Shown here piece by piece: positions 24,601-32,339 of a DNA stretch of 33,428 bases. The position numbers and the translations under genes were made by a program. The stretch covers positions 1 through 33,428 of the forward strand of contig DAOWCY010000060.1 of the NCBI GenBank assembly GCA_030639305.1, in the 5' to 3' direction. A model generated the notes under the pieces. The model worked only from the letters and a program-made list of their open reading frames with translations, was not told where the DNA came from and made no database searches. The DNA is from JAGLQA01 sp023135565. GTDB taxonomy: Bacteria > Acidobacteriota > Aminicenantia > UBA2199. Numbering within the stretch: the first letter of the stretch is position 1; each line of letters opens with the position of its first letter.

Positions 24601-27010
24601 CCTGCTGCGTTTGGACGAAGCCACGGGCAAATATAAACGGGTGAATAAAGAGTTCCTGCCCGGCCTGATGAACTCCCCCAAAGGCGGCATCTACCGCTGT
24701 GTAGACAGCAGCGCCGTCTTAGGCGGAACCTATCTCTACAAACTGGTAGAAATCGAATCCGGCCCCGGCAAGCGCATTTACGGGCCTTTCAAAGTCACCG
24801 TCGGTGTGGAGCAGCCCGGCGTCGACCGGATCGAATTAGAACCCCTGCGCGGTTTGTACGGCAAGCAGCCTCACCCGGTCTCCCCGGAACGTGAAGTTAG
24901 GATGCGTTCCGTGAGGCAGTCTTTGTCCACGGCGAAATTGAGCGCACCGGCTGTACGAAAAGGCAGCGATGTCAAAGTAGTGGTCAGGGAGAAAGGGCTG
25001 TATTTCTTAGACGCAGCCGCCATTGCCGCCGGCACCGGCAGGTCTCACCAAAAAGTCGTCAATATGATTAAAAATAGGAGACTGCGCTTGCTTAACCGCG
25101 GCCTGGATATAGCTTACCTGCCCGGCAAAAACGGTTCCGGCCTCTATTTCTACGGCCAGGATATAGACAGCATCTACACCCTTGATAATGTTTATTGGTT
25201 GACCGCGGGCACCGGCACCGGGATGGAATTCGTGGACGGCGGTATGCCCGCCCCTACCGGCGGTACTGAAATATTCAAAGATTTCCTGCACCTGGAAAAA
25301 GATAATTACTCCCTGACAGCGCTGTTCCACGACCCCGAAGCCGATTACTGGCTGTGGGATTTTGTCAGCGCCGGGCAGGGCGGTAAGAGTTTTAAATTCA
25401 ACGCCAACGCCCCATCTTCCTACGGCGACGCACGGCTGACCGTGCATCTCAAAGGCGCTACAGACATCGCAGCCGTGCTGGACCACCATGCCGAAGTGAG
25501 CTTGAACGGTAATTTGATCGGCTCCGGCAGTTGGAACGGCAAAGAAGCCCATAATTTTGACCTTTACTTCGACCAATCGCTGTTAATAGACGGGGAAAAC
25601 ACTATCGAAGTAAAAGGCATTTTAGATAACGGCGTTTCCCAAAGTATTTTCCATGTAGATTCTTTCGACTTGAAGTTCAGGCGGTTTTACCGGGCAGTGA
25701 ACGACATGCTGCTCTGCTACGGCGCCAAAAATGCCGTTATTACCGTAGACGGTTTTACCCACCCCGATATTTATGTTTTCGACATCACCGCCCCGGCCCG
25801 GCCGCGAATGGTGACCGGCGTCTCTAAAGACGGTGCTTACCGGGTGAGTTTTGTGCCCCGGTCCGGCAGCCGCTACTTAGTGTTAAGTCCTAACGGGACG
25901 CTCACCCCCCATGCCTTGATCACCGACAAACTCTCCAATTTAAAAGCCATGCGCAGCGCCGCCGACTACGTGGTGATTACTCCCGCGGGCTTAGAGAATG
26001 CTGCCAAAAAAATGGCTAATTTCCAGCAGAACAAAGGACTTGAAGCCAAAGTCATCGAGCTTGAAGACATCTATGATGAATTCAACCATGGCATAGCCAA
26101 TCCCGCGGCCATCAAGGATTTCCTCGCTTATGCCTACAATAATTGGGACGCCGGGGGTTTGAAATACGCGCTTTTCGCCGGAGAAGGCTCTTATGATTAC
26201 AAGAACAACTTAGGGCACGGCGACTGCCTGATACCGCCCCTGCTGGTGGACACCCCGCGTGGACTTTTTGCGGCGGACGGTCTTTTCGGCGACATCGAGG
26301 GCGCTGACGGCGCTCCTGAGATCGCCATCGGCAGGCTGCCGGTAATGACCCCGGCGGAACTACGCGCTTATGTGGATAAGCTGGCCGATTATGAAAGTTC
26401 CACCGGCGCCTGGACGGGCAAAGTCTTGATGCTGGCGGACAACGCCGATGACGGCGGGAATTTCCCCTATGACAGCGCCTATTTAAGCAGCTTACTTACC
26501 GGGTACAGCATAGGAAATATTACCTTGCCCGACTCCGCCAGGAGCGATCAAGTTAAAGCAGCCAAACAGCAAGCGATAGACGGAATTAATTCCGGGGTGC
26601 TGCTGGTTAATTATGTCGGCCACGCCGGTTTGAACCTTTTGGCCAATGAGGGGCTGCTGCGCACAAGTGATCTCTCCGGCCTATTTAATGGAGACAGGCT
26701 GCCTATTTTTAGCGCATTAACCTGTGTGGTGGGGCGTTTTGCCTTACCAGGCTATGATACTTTAGGTGAATCGCTGGTATTAAAAGACAACGGTGGTGCA
26801 GTAGCAGTATGGGCGCCTTCGGGTGCATCTTACAATACCCCGGCCATCCGGTTAGGAGAAGCTTTTTTCCGGGCTGCTTTTTCCGGTCGGGAGAAAGTGT
26901 TGGGCAAAGCCATCCTGCAGGCCAAACGGGATTGTGCAGCCCTGGGGATAGCGCCTTTTATGCTGAACATATATAATTTGTTAGGCGACCCGGCATTAGA
27001 GATAAAATAA
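21662..27010 (+). CDS. Exported C25 (gingipain-like) cysteine peptidase with five SdrD B-like repeats
   Basis: 1782 residues from ATG 21662, chosen for GAGGAGG just upstream and the signal peptide that starts there (about 1-31, ending in VFAQ). A unique N-terminal domain (about 32-300) is followed by five SdrD/Cna-B-like repeats beginning near 303, 421, 536, 696 and 829. These carry the family's opening IGDYVWxDxNxDGxQD and calcium-binding-style DxDGDG stretches. A fibronectin-like region (about 945-1040) and a gingipain-propeptide-like region follow. The peptidase C25 domain spans about 1430-1780, with catalytic His1654 in NYVGHAG and Cys1688 in ALTCVVG, 34 residues apart as expected. It ends in LLGDPALEIK, with no type IX sorting domain visible. 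It is likely secreted or surface-exposed, acting on proteins outside the cell. Physically it precedes the peptide-modification cluster, separated by a repeat block. Confidence 0.9.
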   Translation: MKKKNLRKSFAALLTGAIIFILAGSTAVFAQSPPALDGQLDAVYKSHGRSFSYQGFYLNANAILYIIDDTGIDATYVYIAWVIDRAFNDNSYGTYKHSSWGGTGHTFHDLAESDKQRLDLENDCGEIVLDYTMDLLHGPYDPDTGDPVYGAYGTPSGFEADSDPATNLSEDTLQSYINAPDWTATYISYDTSTASNLNDFGYCVAGDCSVGVLDLLGTPSMFDDGTSPSWDDEANYIPDQTNYPDWEYSIIWEMKINRSVFAKQCIGCACDGVYQGVATNPVELHASPSKSVSPVTTFPAPGKIGDYVWHDVNRDGVQDFNEPGFANVTLALYTDPDGDGSYADGSLIETTNTDLNGYYAFLNLGEGNYIVEVTDTNGVLAGFSTTTGTTNPHSAIALEQGGAYLDADFGYALTDDTLAVIGDFVWSDADDDGMQDPGEPGIGGVTVRLWEDTDGDGYDDLVADTTTGDDGYYLFTNVAPGDYKVEVTDTGSLLTGYTLTDGPQSSTDPTHVITVAAGDAYLNADFGYYKATGLYSLGNQVWLEIDKSGRPPLAGEPADAGHGEYEAAKTTDTGIANVTLNLFKDSDGDGVRDADESIIATTTTAADGTYSFDGLEPGDYLVEVSDLDNVLKDFRKSLYYYNEPDPIFGAGGDPTTDTGVDNYSKRESYAVTITTADNTTADFGYWVDVDNGSPGIVGDYVWFDLDGDTVQDPDEPGIEGVLVELWSVTKKGADSKQLGEAYTDGSGKYLFSNLDVSAQGVTYRVKVAAGNFAAGGPLENYFLTTQGAPVPAAPHVEDSVALTDTNSTDLTLDFGYSLNDPGGGTLTYTIGDYVWLDVNEDGIQGDPLLEGGIQDVTLALYRDNGTIGVIDAADTIIATTTTDNTLGTKKNYEFTGLTDGNYIVQITDENNVLTGYYKTFGIIPWPVTISGADNLNIDFGFNAPEPPTHAFITPFHAYSDGGRVVVHWETAAEIGTAGFYLLRLDEATGKYKRVNKEFLPGLMNSPKGGIYRCVDSSAVLGGTYLYKLVEIESGPGKRIYGPFKVTVGVEQPGVDRIELEPLRGLYGKQPHPVSPEREVRMRSVRQSLSTAKLSAPAVRKGSDVKVVVREKGLYFLDAAAIAAGTGRSHQKVVNMIKNRRLRLLNRGLDIAYLPGKNGSGLYFYGQDIDSIYTLDNVYWLTAGTGTGMEFVDGGMPAPTGGTEIFKDFLHLEKDNYSLTALFHDPEADYWLWDFVSAGQGGKSFKFNANAPSSYGDARLTVHLKGATDIAAVLDHHAEVSLNGNLIGSGSWNGKEAHNFDLYFDQSLLIDGENTIEVKGILDNGVSQSIFHVDSFDLKFRRFYRAVNDMLLCYGAKNAVITVDGFTHPDIYVFDITAPARPRMVTGVSKDGAYRVSFVPRSGSRYLVLSPNGTLTPHALITDKLSNLKAMRSAADYVVITPAGLENAAKKMANFQQNKGLEAKVIELEDIYDEFNHGIANPAAIKDFLAYAYNNWDAGGLKYALFAGEGSYDYKNNLGHGDCLIPPLLVDTPRGLFAADGLFGDIEGADGAPEIAIGRLPVMTPAELRAYVDKLADYESSTGAWTGKVLMLADNADDGGNFPYDSAYLSSLLTGYSIGNITLPDSARSDQVKAAKQQAIDGINSGVLLVNYVGHAGLNLLANEGLLRTSDLSGLFNGDRLPIFSALTCVVGRFALPGYDTLGESLVLKDNGGAVAVWAPSGASYNTPAIRLGEAFFRAAFSGREKVLGKAILQAKRDCAALGIAPFMLNIYNLLGDPALEIK

Positions 27011-27215
27011 CCGCGCGGCCCCGCGGCGCGGGGAGCCTATGAGCCGCCTCGCAGCAGGGCAGCGCTTTTGATTCTAAACCCCGTACGCACGGGGAGGCGA
27101 TAAGCGGCTCCGCCGCAGGGGCCGCGTGTGAGCGTTTTTGATTCTAAATAAACAGAAGTTTTGATCAAACTTTTTCAAAAGTTTGGCCCCCGGCAGGGCC
27201 GCCGGAGGCAAGATA
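27011..27215. repeat. Composite palindromic repeat block
   Basis: Contains GCGCGGCCCCGCGGCGCGG, CCCCGTACGCACGGGG, AAGCGGCTCCGCCGC, TTTGATTCTAAA, the A/T module and GGCCCCCGGCAGGGCCGCCGGAGGC. It is essentially the reverse orientation of the block at 17729-17912. Confidence 0.8.
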
Positions 27216-27263
27216 AAAATAAAACTTGCTCGCTTCAGGCAGGTAGATTGTTGAAAGTGTTTG

Positions 27264-27272
27264 TGTTATAAT
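27264..27272 (+). promoter_or_regulatory. Extended -10 promoter for the peptide-modification cluster
   Basis: TGTTATAAT: TG, one base, then a perfect TATAAT at 27267-27272. The -35 position (27244-27249, TAGATT) is weak, as is usual for extended -10 promoters. Predicted start near 27279, with about 80 nt of leader to the PqqD-like gene. Confidence 0.6.
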
Positions 27273-27357
27273 ATAAAGAGTGCGTGTCGAATGGGTAAAA
27301 AATTTGCCTCGGCGCTCCATTCGGTTAAACATAAGTAAGTAAGGAAGTAAGGATAAA

Positions 27358-27648
27358 ATGAACTTCAGTTCGATATTCCGGCAGAAGGATAATATTGTAA
27401 CGCGGCAAATTGCCGGTGAAACGATCCTTGTGCCGATAAGCCGCCGTACAGACGAAATGCAGCGGATTTTCGCATTAAATCCCGCTGCTGAATACATCTG
27501 GCAGCAGTTAGACGGCAGCAGGAGTCTCGAAGAAATTCGCAGCGGACTGGTAGATCAATTCCAGGTAGAAACAGGGCAGGCCGCGGCGGACACACAGGAT
27601 TTTGTTCTTCAGCTCCAGCAAGCAGGCGTTATAGAAGAGGTAACCTGA
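27358..27648 (+). CDS. PqqD-family peptide-recognition protein
   Basis: 96 residues, the size of free-standing PqqD proteins, whose winged-helix RRE fold binds the leader of a precursor peptide and presents it to a radical SAM enzyme. The pattern NPAAEYIWQQLDG...SLEEI and the closing FVLQLQQAGVIEE are characteristic. It starts after a GTAAGGA ribosome binding site and ends 2 nt before the radical SAM gene, so the two are translated together and should form a complex. No signal peptide; cytoplasmic. Confidence 0.92.
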   Translation: MNFSSIFRQKDNIVTRQIAGETILVPISRRTDEMQRIFALNPAAEYIWQQLDGSRSLEEIRSGLVDQFQVETGQAAADTQDFVLQLQQAGVIEEVT

Positions 27649-27650
27649 CC

Positions 27651-28751
27651 ATGGAATGCAGCCGGGAATCGCAGCTTACGGACAGCAAAGCCTACCTGTT
27701 GGAATTTAACAAAAAAGTAGCCCGACAGAGAGTGCCGGTGGCCGGGAATATCGAACTGACAAAACACTGCAATCTAAACTGCACCCATTGTTACTTAGGC
27801 GACAAACCCGCCGCCCCGGGGAAACCGCCCCAAGAATTGGACACCGTCCGCTGGAAAGAAATAATAGACGAAATCACTACTGCCGGCTGTCTCTATCTCT
27901 TGATTACCGGCGGGGAACCCCTGCTGCGCAAAGATTTCAAAGAGATCTACAGCCATGCCAAACATAATGGCCTGCTGGTTACCGTGTTCACCAACGGTAC
28001 GCTGGTGAATGAAGAGATACTCGACCTTTTTACCGAACTGCCGCCCCGGGCCGTGGAAATTTCCCTTTACGGGGCCACAGCCGGGACTTATGAAAGGATT
28101 ACCGGTGTTAAAGGCTCTTTTGAGAAGTGCCTAAACGGTATCCGCGGCCTCAAAGAACGGCAGGTGAAATTAAGAGTGAAGACCATGCTCATGACCCTCA
28201 ACAAACATGAGTTTTCCGATATAGAGAAGATGGCCCGGGAATGGGACGCCCCCTTTCGTTTCGATGCCGCGCTTTTTCCTACCCTACAGGGAGAGCAGTA
28301 CCCGCTGGACATGCGCATCGACGCCCGGGAAGCAGTGGAAATCGAATTTTCCGACGTTGACAGGGCGCGGCAGTGGCGGGATTTTTATGAAAGGATGGCG
28401 GATCTGCCTTATACAGATAAGCTCTACTCCTGCGGCGCCGCTGTGACCCATTTTCATATCGATGCCCGGGGTGTTTTGCAGCCCTGCCTGATGGTGACTC
28501 ACTTAGAGTATAATCTTAACAGCGGCAGTTTTTTAACCGGCTGGAACGAAGTTTTGCCGCGGCTCAGGCAAAGAAAAGCAAAAGAAGGAAACATTTGCAA
28601 TACATGTAAGAAGAGGACGTTATGCGGCTTCTGCCCGGGATTTTTTTACCTGGAGAAGGGTGCTGAAGAGGTACGCTCGGAGTATCTCTGCGCCATGGGC
28701 CAGGAGCGTTTTGAAAAGATAAACGAGTTAAATCACATTACCGAAAGCTAA
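27651..28751 (+). CDS. Radical SAM/SPASM peptide-modifying enzyme
   Basis: 366 residues. The radical SAM motif CNLNCTHC has Cys40, Cys44 and Cys47, and ITGGEPLLRKDF is the SAM-binding GGEP segment. The C-terminal SPASM domain shows the seven-cysteine pattern that holds auxiliary iron-sulfur clusters: Cys261, Cys279, Cys316, Cys319, Cys325, Cys328 and Cys347. Enzymes of this class form thioether, carbon-carbon or epimerised bonds in ribosomal peptides, or mature quinone cofactors. Position between a PqqD-like gene and a small Cys-containing peptide gene makes that peptide the expected substrate. The bond type cannot be read from sequence. No methyltransferase or B12-binding domain is present. 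Confidence 0.93.
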   Translation: MECSRESQLTDSKAYLLEFNKKVARQRVPVAGNIELTKHCNLNCTHCYLGDKPAAPGKPPQELDTVRWKEIIDEITTAGCLYLLITGGEPLLRKDFKEIYSHAKHNGLLVTVFTNGTLVNEEILDLFTELPPRAVEISLYGATAGTYERITGVKGSFEKCLNGIRGLKERQVKLRVKTMLMTLNKHEFSDIEKMAREWDAPFRFDAALFPTLQGEQYPLDMRIDAREAVEIEFSDVDRARQWRDFYERMADLPYTDKLYSCGAAVTHFHIDARGVLQPCLMVTHLEYNLNSGSFLTGWNEVLPRLRQRKAKEGNICNTCKKRTLCGFCPGFFYLEKGAEEVRSEYLCAMGQERFEKINELNHITES

Positions 28752-28768
28752 AAGGAGACCCGAAGATT

Positions 28769-28942
28769 ATGAATCAAAAAACAAATAAAAACAAGCTGCC
28801 CTATGAAAAACCGCTGCTCAGGGTAATCGAATTGGATACCGAACAGGTTCTCGGCGCAGGCTGCAAATTAGATGCAGGCCTGTCCAATTCAGGAGACCCT
28901 GCGTCCTGTACCGGAAATTTTTGTGCTGAAGCAGGATCGTAA
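28769..28942 (+). CDS. Putative RiPP precursor peptide
   Basis: 57 residues; start at 28769 preceded by AAAGGAGACC, 17 nt after the radical SAM stop codon. The N-terminal half is a leader-like region: Lys/Asn-rich start, then YEKPLLRVIELDTEQVLGAG, a predicted amphipathic stretch of the kind bound by PqqD domains. The C-terminal half starts at Cys32 and is rich in Gly, Ser, Ala, Asn and Asp, with Cys47 and Cys52 as further cysteines, and ends in Ala-Gly-Ser with a C-terminal serine. A GAG/C boundary at 29-32 is a possible leader cleavage site. Residue composition of the second half fits a modified core rather than a folded domain. Its place between the modifying enzyme and the kinase is the strongest argument that it is real. 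Confidence 0.82.
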   Translation: MNQKTNKNKLPYEKPLLRVIELDTEQVLGAGCKLDAGLSNSGDPASCTGNFCAEAGS

Positions 28943-28977
28943 TAAACGGGTTGGTATGTAAGATATGTCGTTTATTA
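28940..28977 (+). promoter_or_regulatory. Hairpin directly after the precursor stop codon
   Basis: TAATAAACG (28940-28948, including the stop codon) and CGTTTATTA (28969-28977) form a 9-bp perfect stem around a 20-nt loop. Without a GC-rich stem and T run it is unlikely to be a full terminator. It may stabilise the precursor mRNA or reduce expression of the downstream kinase, a common feature after RiPP precursor genes. Confidence 0.5.
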
Positions 28978-29017
28978 TTCAGTGTAAGGGTTTAACAAAA
29001 ATACGAAAGGGAGTCCT

Positions 29018-29923
29018 GTGACCGGTTTGAAACATATCGGCATTGGCGGTGTGAATTTTAATATCAACAGCACCGTGTCCGTTGAAATTAAGGAGGATGA
29101 TCCCTATTACGCCTCTTTCTTTTGCAAAAGCAAGGAAAAAGAAGGTCTTATCGACATCCAGGTGCGGCTCGAATTGGGCAACCTGCCGGACACCGCAAAA
29201 TTCGACCGGGTTTTCGACAGCGGCCAGGCCTGGACGATGTACCGGGAAGGGAAATTTTTTTGGTTAGTACGTCATCCCCCGGCTTTCGAGGAGCCGTTAT
29301 GCGCGGCCCGGTTTAGCCGGGATTCAAAAGAGATTATCATATACTGCGGTAAAGATATCGTCGCAGAAAAAGATGGAAAAACCATCGTTTTAAACCCCTT
29401 AGGTTATCCCCAGGGACAGATTTTACTGATGTATATCCTGGCCTTAAACAAAGGGGCCGTGGTACATTCCCTGGCCATACCTATAGGCGGCAGGGTTTAT
29501 CTTTTTCCCGGGGCTTCCGGCGCAGGCAAAAGCACTTTGTCGCGGTTGTTTACCGACCGGGCGGAGCAGCCCTTGTCTGTTTTGAGCGATGACCGCACAG
29601 TGGTCAGGAAAATAGGCGAGACCTGGAAGGCTTTCGGCACCCCCTGGCCCGGGGAAGCGGGGGCTGCCTTGAATGAGAGCGCACCCTTAGAGGCGGTTTA
29701 TTTTCTTGTTCACGGCGGGAGCAACCGGGTGCGGAAGCTCGATACGCGGGAAGCAGCGGAGAAGTTTTTGCAGGTCACTTCTATTCCCTGGTATGACCGG
29801 GAGATCATGCCCGAATTATTGTTTTTTTGTGAAGAGTTGGTGAACCGGATTCCCTGTTTCGAGCTGCAATTTGTGCCCGACGCCGGTGTAGTGGATTTTC
29901 TTTTAAAACGATTTTCTTATTAA
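29018..29923 (+). CDS. HprK-related kinase (HPr kinase-like P-loop domain)
   Basis: 301 residues with a GTG start supported by GAAAGGGAG upstream. An N-terminal domain of about 150 residues without recognised motifs precedes a P-loop GASGAGKST at 165-173. LSDDR follows with Asp191-Asp192, as in HPr kinase/phosphorylase C-terminal domains. The classic HprK N-terminal domain and phosphorylase signature are not evident, and no PTS genes are nearby, so HPr is an unlikely substrate. Relatives of this type occur in lasso-peptide and other RiPP clusters, where they phosphorylate the C-terminal serine of the precursor. Here the neighbouring peptide ends in serine. Substrate assignment is inference; the kinase fold is well supported. 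Confidence 0.85.
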   Translation: MTGLKHIGIGGVNFNINSTVSVEIKEDDPYYASFFCKSKEKEGLIDIQVRLELGNLPDTAKFDRVFDSGQAWTMYREGKFFWLVRHPPAFEEPLCAARFSRDSKEIIIYCGKDIVAEKDGKTIVLNPLGYPQGQILLMYILALNKGAVVHSLAIPIGGRVYLFPGASGAGKSTLSRLFTDRAEQPLSVLSDDRTVVRKIGETWKAFGTPWPGEAGAALNESAPLEAVYFLVHGGSNRVRKLDTREAAEKFLQVTSIPWYDREIMPELLFFCEELVNRIPCFELQFVPDAGVVDFLLKRFSY

Positions 29924-29937
29924 TTACTATGAAAATA

Positions 29938-30245
29938 CCTTGCCTCCGGCAGCCCTGCCGGGAGCCAAACTTTTGAAAAAGTTTGAACAAAACTTTTAAT
30001 AATTGAGAATCAAAAGCGTTACCTGTCGCGAAGCGGCTAAACGCCTCCCCGTGCGAGTGGGGTTGAGAAGCAAAAGCACTCTTGCCTCCGGCGGCCCCTG
30101 CCGGGGAGTCACCCCCATTAAATTGATGTTGGGGGATGCGGCACACCGCACCTTATTCCTCCTGTCTTGCCTTCGGCGACCCTGCCGGGGGCCAAACTTT
30201 TGTAAAAGTTTGATCAAAACTTCTGTTTATTTAGAATCAAAAGCG
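29938..30245. repeat. Two composite palindromic repeat units in tandem
   Basis: The unit (GCCTCCGGCAGCCCTGCCGG, A/T module, AGAATCAAAAGC) occurs at about 29940-30018 and again at about 30168-30245 (GCCTTCGGCGACCCTGCCGG...). Between them lie CTCCCCGTGCGAGTGGGG, GCCTCCGGCGGCCCCTGCCGG and GGTGCGGCACACCGCACC-like hairpins. The frame of the S9 peptidase is open through part of this block, but the translation is repeat-derived. Confidence 0.8.
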
Positions 30246-30276
30246 CTACCTGCTGCGAAGCAACCCGCTTTCGGGC

Positions 30277-30304
30277 TTGATTTTTCCTGTAATTGCGTTA
30301 CAAT
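30277..30304 (+). promoter_or_regulatory. Promoter of the S9 peptidase gene
   Basis: TTGATT (30277-30282), 16-nt spacer, TACAAT (30299-30304). Predicted start near 30311, directly before the ribosome binding site GAGG (30314-30317) and ATG at 30324. This gives the peptidase its own short transcript start apart from the kinase gene. Confidence 0.55.
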
Positions 30305-30323
30305 AAGCTTAGTGAGGTATACT

Positions 30324-32339
30324 ATGAAAAAAAAGATTTTTGCTGTTTTTGTGGTCCTGTTTTGTTTCGTTATTAGCGGCTCCGCGGACAAAATACCGAT
30401 GAAACCCGCGGACCTCTACAAAATCCGGAAGGTTTCCGATCCGCGCCTTGCGCCGGACGGCACACAAATCGCCTATACGGTGTCCGTGCCCAGTCTAAAA
30501 GAAAATAAGCACAACAGCGACATCTACTTGATTTCCACAGCCGGCGGGAAACCGGAACAGTTGACCGCCCGGCCCGGCAGGGACAGTTCCCCGCGCTGGT
30601 CGCCGGACGGCACACAAATCGCCTTTATTTCAAACCGGGACGGTACCGCCAACATCTACCTGATCCCGGTCAAAGGCGGCGAAGCCAGGAAACTGACCGC
30701 CTCTAAAACCGGCCTATCCTCGCCCATATGGAGCAGGGACGGCAGACATATCCTCTGCAAATCGCGGGTGCTTCCCAAAGGGAAAAAGAACCTCGAAAAC
30801 CGCACTAAAGAGGAACTGCCGAAATGTGAAGCCCGGACTATCGACCGTTTGCTTTTCCGGCAGTGGGACGCCTGGTTAGGAGACGAACGCAATCACCTTT
30901 TCTTAGTGGATTGCAAAGACGGTTCCATGAAGGAATTGACTCCCGGCGACTATGATGTCCCGCCGGTATCTTTATCCGGCGCCCACGATTTCGATATTTC
31001 GCCCGACGGCAGAGAGATATGTTTCGTACGTAATGACGACCCGCTCCCGGCAATCAGTACCAACCACGATATTTTCCTGTTGGCTGTGGCCACTTTAAAA
31101 GAGACAAAGCTCACTACGAACAAAGCGTTGGACACCCAGCCCCACTATTCCCCGGACGGCCGCTATATTGCCTATGCAGGCATGAAAAAAGCCGGTTATG
31201 AAGCTGACCGGGAACGCCTCTTTATTTACGATCGAAAAACCGAAACGCACACCAACCTGACCGAAAAATTAGACCGTTCGATAGGCGCTATTACCTGGAA
31301 TCCCGACAGCAAAAAGATTTATTTTACCTGTCGTGACCAGGGCCGCGGCTCCATTTACCGCGTGGATTTAAAAGGCAATATTAGAAAGATCACCGACAGC
31401 GGTTATAATGTCAGGCCTGCCGTCACGCCCGACGGCAAGAAGCTGGTTTTCCTGCGTTCTTACAATCATATGCCTTACGAGGTCTTTACTATGGCTGCAG
31501 GCAGTAAAAAAGTCAGGCAGTTAACCTTTGAGAATGCCGGTTTTTTGGCCCGGTATGATCTCCCCAAATTAGAGGATTTTTGGTTTGCCGGGGCGGGAAA
31601 CACCAAAGTGCACGGTTTTATCCAGAGGCCGCCGGGATTTGAACCGGGGAAAAAATACCCCGTGGTGCTGACTATTCACGGCGGACCGCAGAACATGTGG
31701 TCGGACCGGTTTATGACCACCTGGTTTACTTTCCAGTTGATCTCGTCGCCCGGTTATGTAGGGGTTTTTATTAATCCCCGGGGCAGCAGCGGATACGGTT
31801 CTCTTTTCCGGGAACAGGTAAGCAAGGACTACGGCGGCCGCTGCTATACCGACCTGATGAACGGACTCGATTACGTGCTTGAGAATTACGATTTTGTGGA
31901 TAAAGAGCGCTTAGCGGCAGTGGGCGGTTCTTTTGGCGGTTATTCGGTGAACTGGATTAATGGGCACAGCGACCGGTTTAAGTGTATCGTCAGTCATGCC
32001 GGACTTTACAATTTGGTGAGTTTTTACGGCGCTACTGAGGAACTCTGGTACCCGGCCCGGGATATGGGCGAAACGCCCTGGGACGAGCCCGGGGTTTATG
32101 CGCAGTGGTCGCCACATCTTCATGCTAAAAAATTCAAGACGCCCACGTTGGTGATTCATGGCGAGTGTGATTACCGGGTGCCTTTTGCCGAAAGTTTGCA
32201 GTTATTTACGGCTTTGCAGCGCCGGGGCGTACCGTCCAGGTTAGTGGTTTTTCCTGGTGAAGGTCATGTAATTTCCGGGCCGCAGAATAATGTGCGCTGG
32301 TGGCGCGAAATGCACCGCTGGCTGGCCGAATACTTATAG
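30324..32339 (+). CDS. Exported S9-family (prolyl oligopeptidase-type) serine peptidase
   Basis: 671 residues from ATG 30324, chosen for the ribosome binding site and a clear signal peptide (about 1-22). The N-terminal half is a TolB/WD40-like propeller with repeated SPRWSPDGTQIAF, PHYSPDGRYIAY and ITWNPDSKKIYF blades. The C-terminal alpha/beta hydrolase domain has the oxyanion segment VLTIHGGPQNMW, nucleophile Ser536 in GGSFGGY, Asp616 in GECDYRVP and His648 in GEGHVI: a complete triad. Family members are acylaminoacyl- or dipeptidyl-peptidases acting on small peptides. It most likely works in the periplasm on scavenged peptides; involvement in maturing the upstream peptide is possible but unsupported beyond proximity. 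Confidence 0.93.
   Translation: MKKKIFAVFVVLFCFVISGSADKIPMKPADLYKIRKVSDPRLAPDGTQIAYTVSVPSLKENKHNSDIYLISTAGGKPEQLTARPGRDSSPRWSPDGTQIAFISNRDGTANIYLIPVKGGEARKLTASKTGLSSPIWSRDGRHILCKSRVLPKGKKNLENRTKEELPKCEARTIDRLLFRQWDAWLGDERNHLFLVDCKDGSMKELTPGDYDVPPVSLSGAHDFDISPDGREICFVRNDDPLPAISTNHDIFLLAVATLKETKLTTNKALDTQPHYSPDGRYIAYAGMKKAGYEADRERLFIYDRKTETHTNLTEKLDRSIGAITWNPDSKKIYFTCRDQGRGSIYRVDLKGNIRKITDSGYNVRPAVTPDGKKLVFLRSYNHMPYEVFTMAAGSKKVRQLTFENAGFLARYDLPKLEDFWFAGAGNTKVHGFIQRPPGFEPGKKYPVVLTIHGGPQNMWSDRFMTTWFTFQLISSPGYVGVFINPRGSSGYGSLFREQVSKDYGGRCYTDLMNGLDYVLENYDFVDKERLAAVGGSFGGYSVNWINGHSDRFKCIVSHAGLYNLVSFYGATEELWYPARDMGETPWDEPGVYAQWSPHLHAKKFKTPTLVIHGECDYRVPFAESLQLFTALQRRGVPSRLVVFPGEGHVISGPQNNVRWWREMHRWLAEYL

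Noticed and set aside
25007..25576. Long antisense open frames inside the C25 peptidase gene
   Set aside because: They arise from the GC-rich codon bias of the repeat-bearing sense gene, with no ribosome binding sites or recognisable protein motifs.
28965..29021. 18-codon open frame overlapping the kinase GTG start
   Set aside because: No ribosome binding site and no leader-like or core-like composition. Its overlap with the kinase start could allow coupling, but there is nothing else to support it as a gene.
30003..30323. N-terminal extension of the S9 peptidase frame
   Set aside because: It is translation of repeat DNA. Promoter, ribosome binding site and signal peptide all point to the ATG at 30324.
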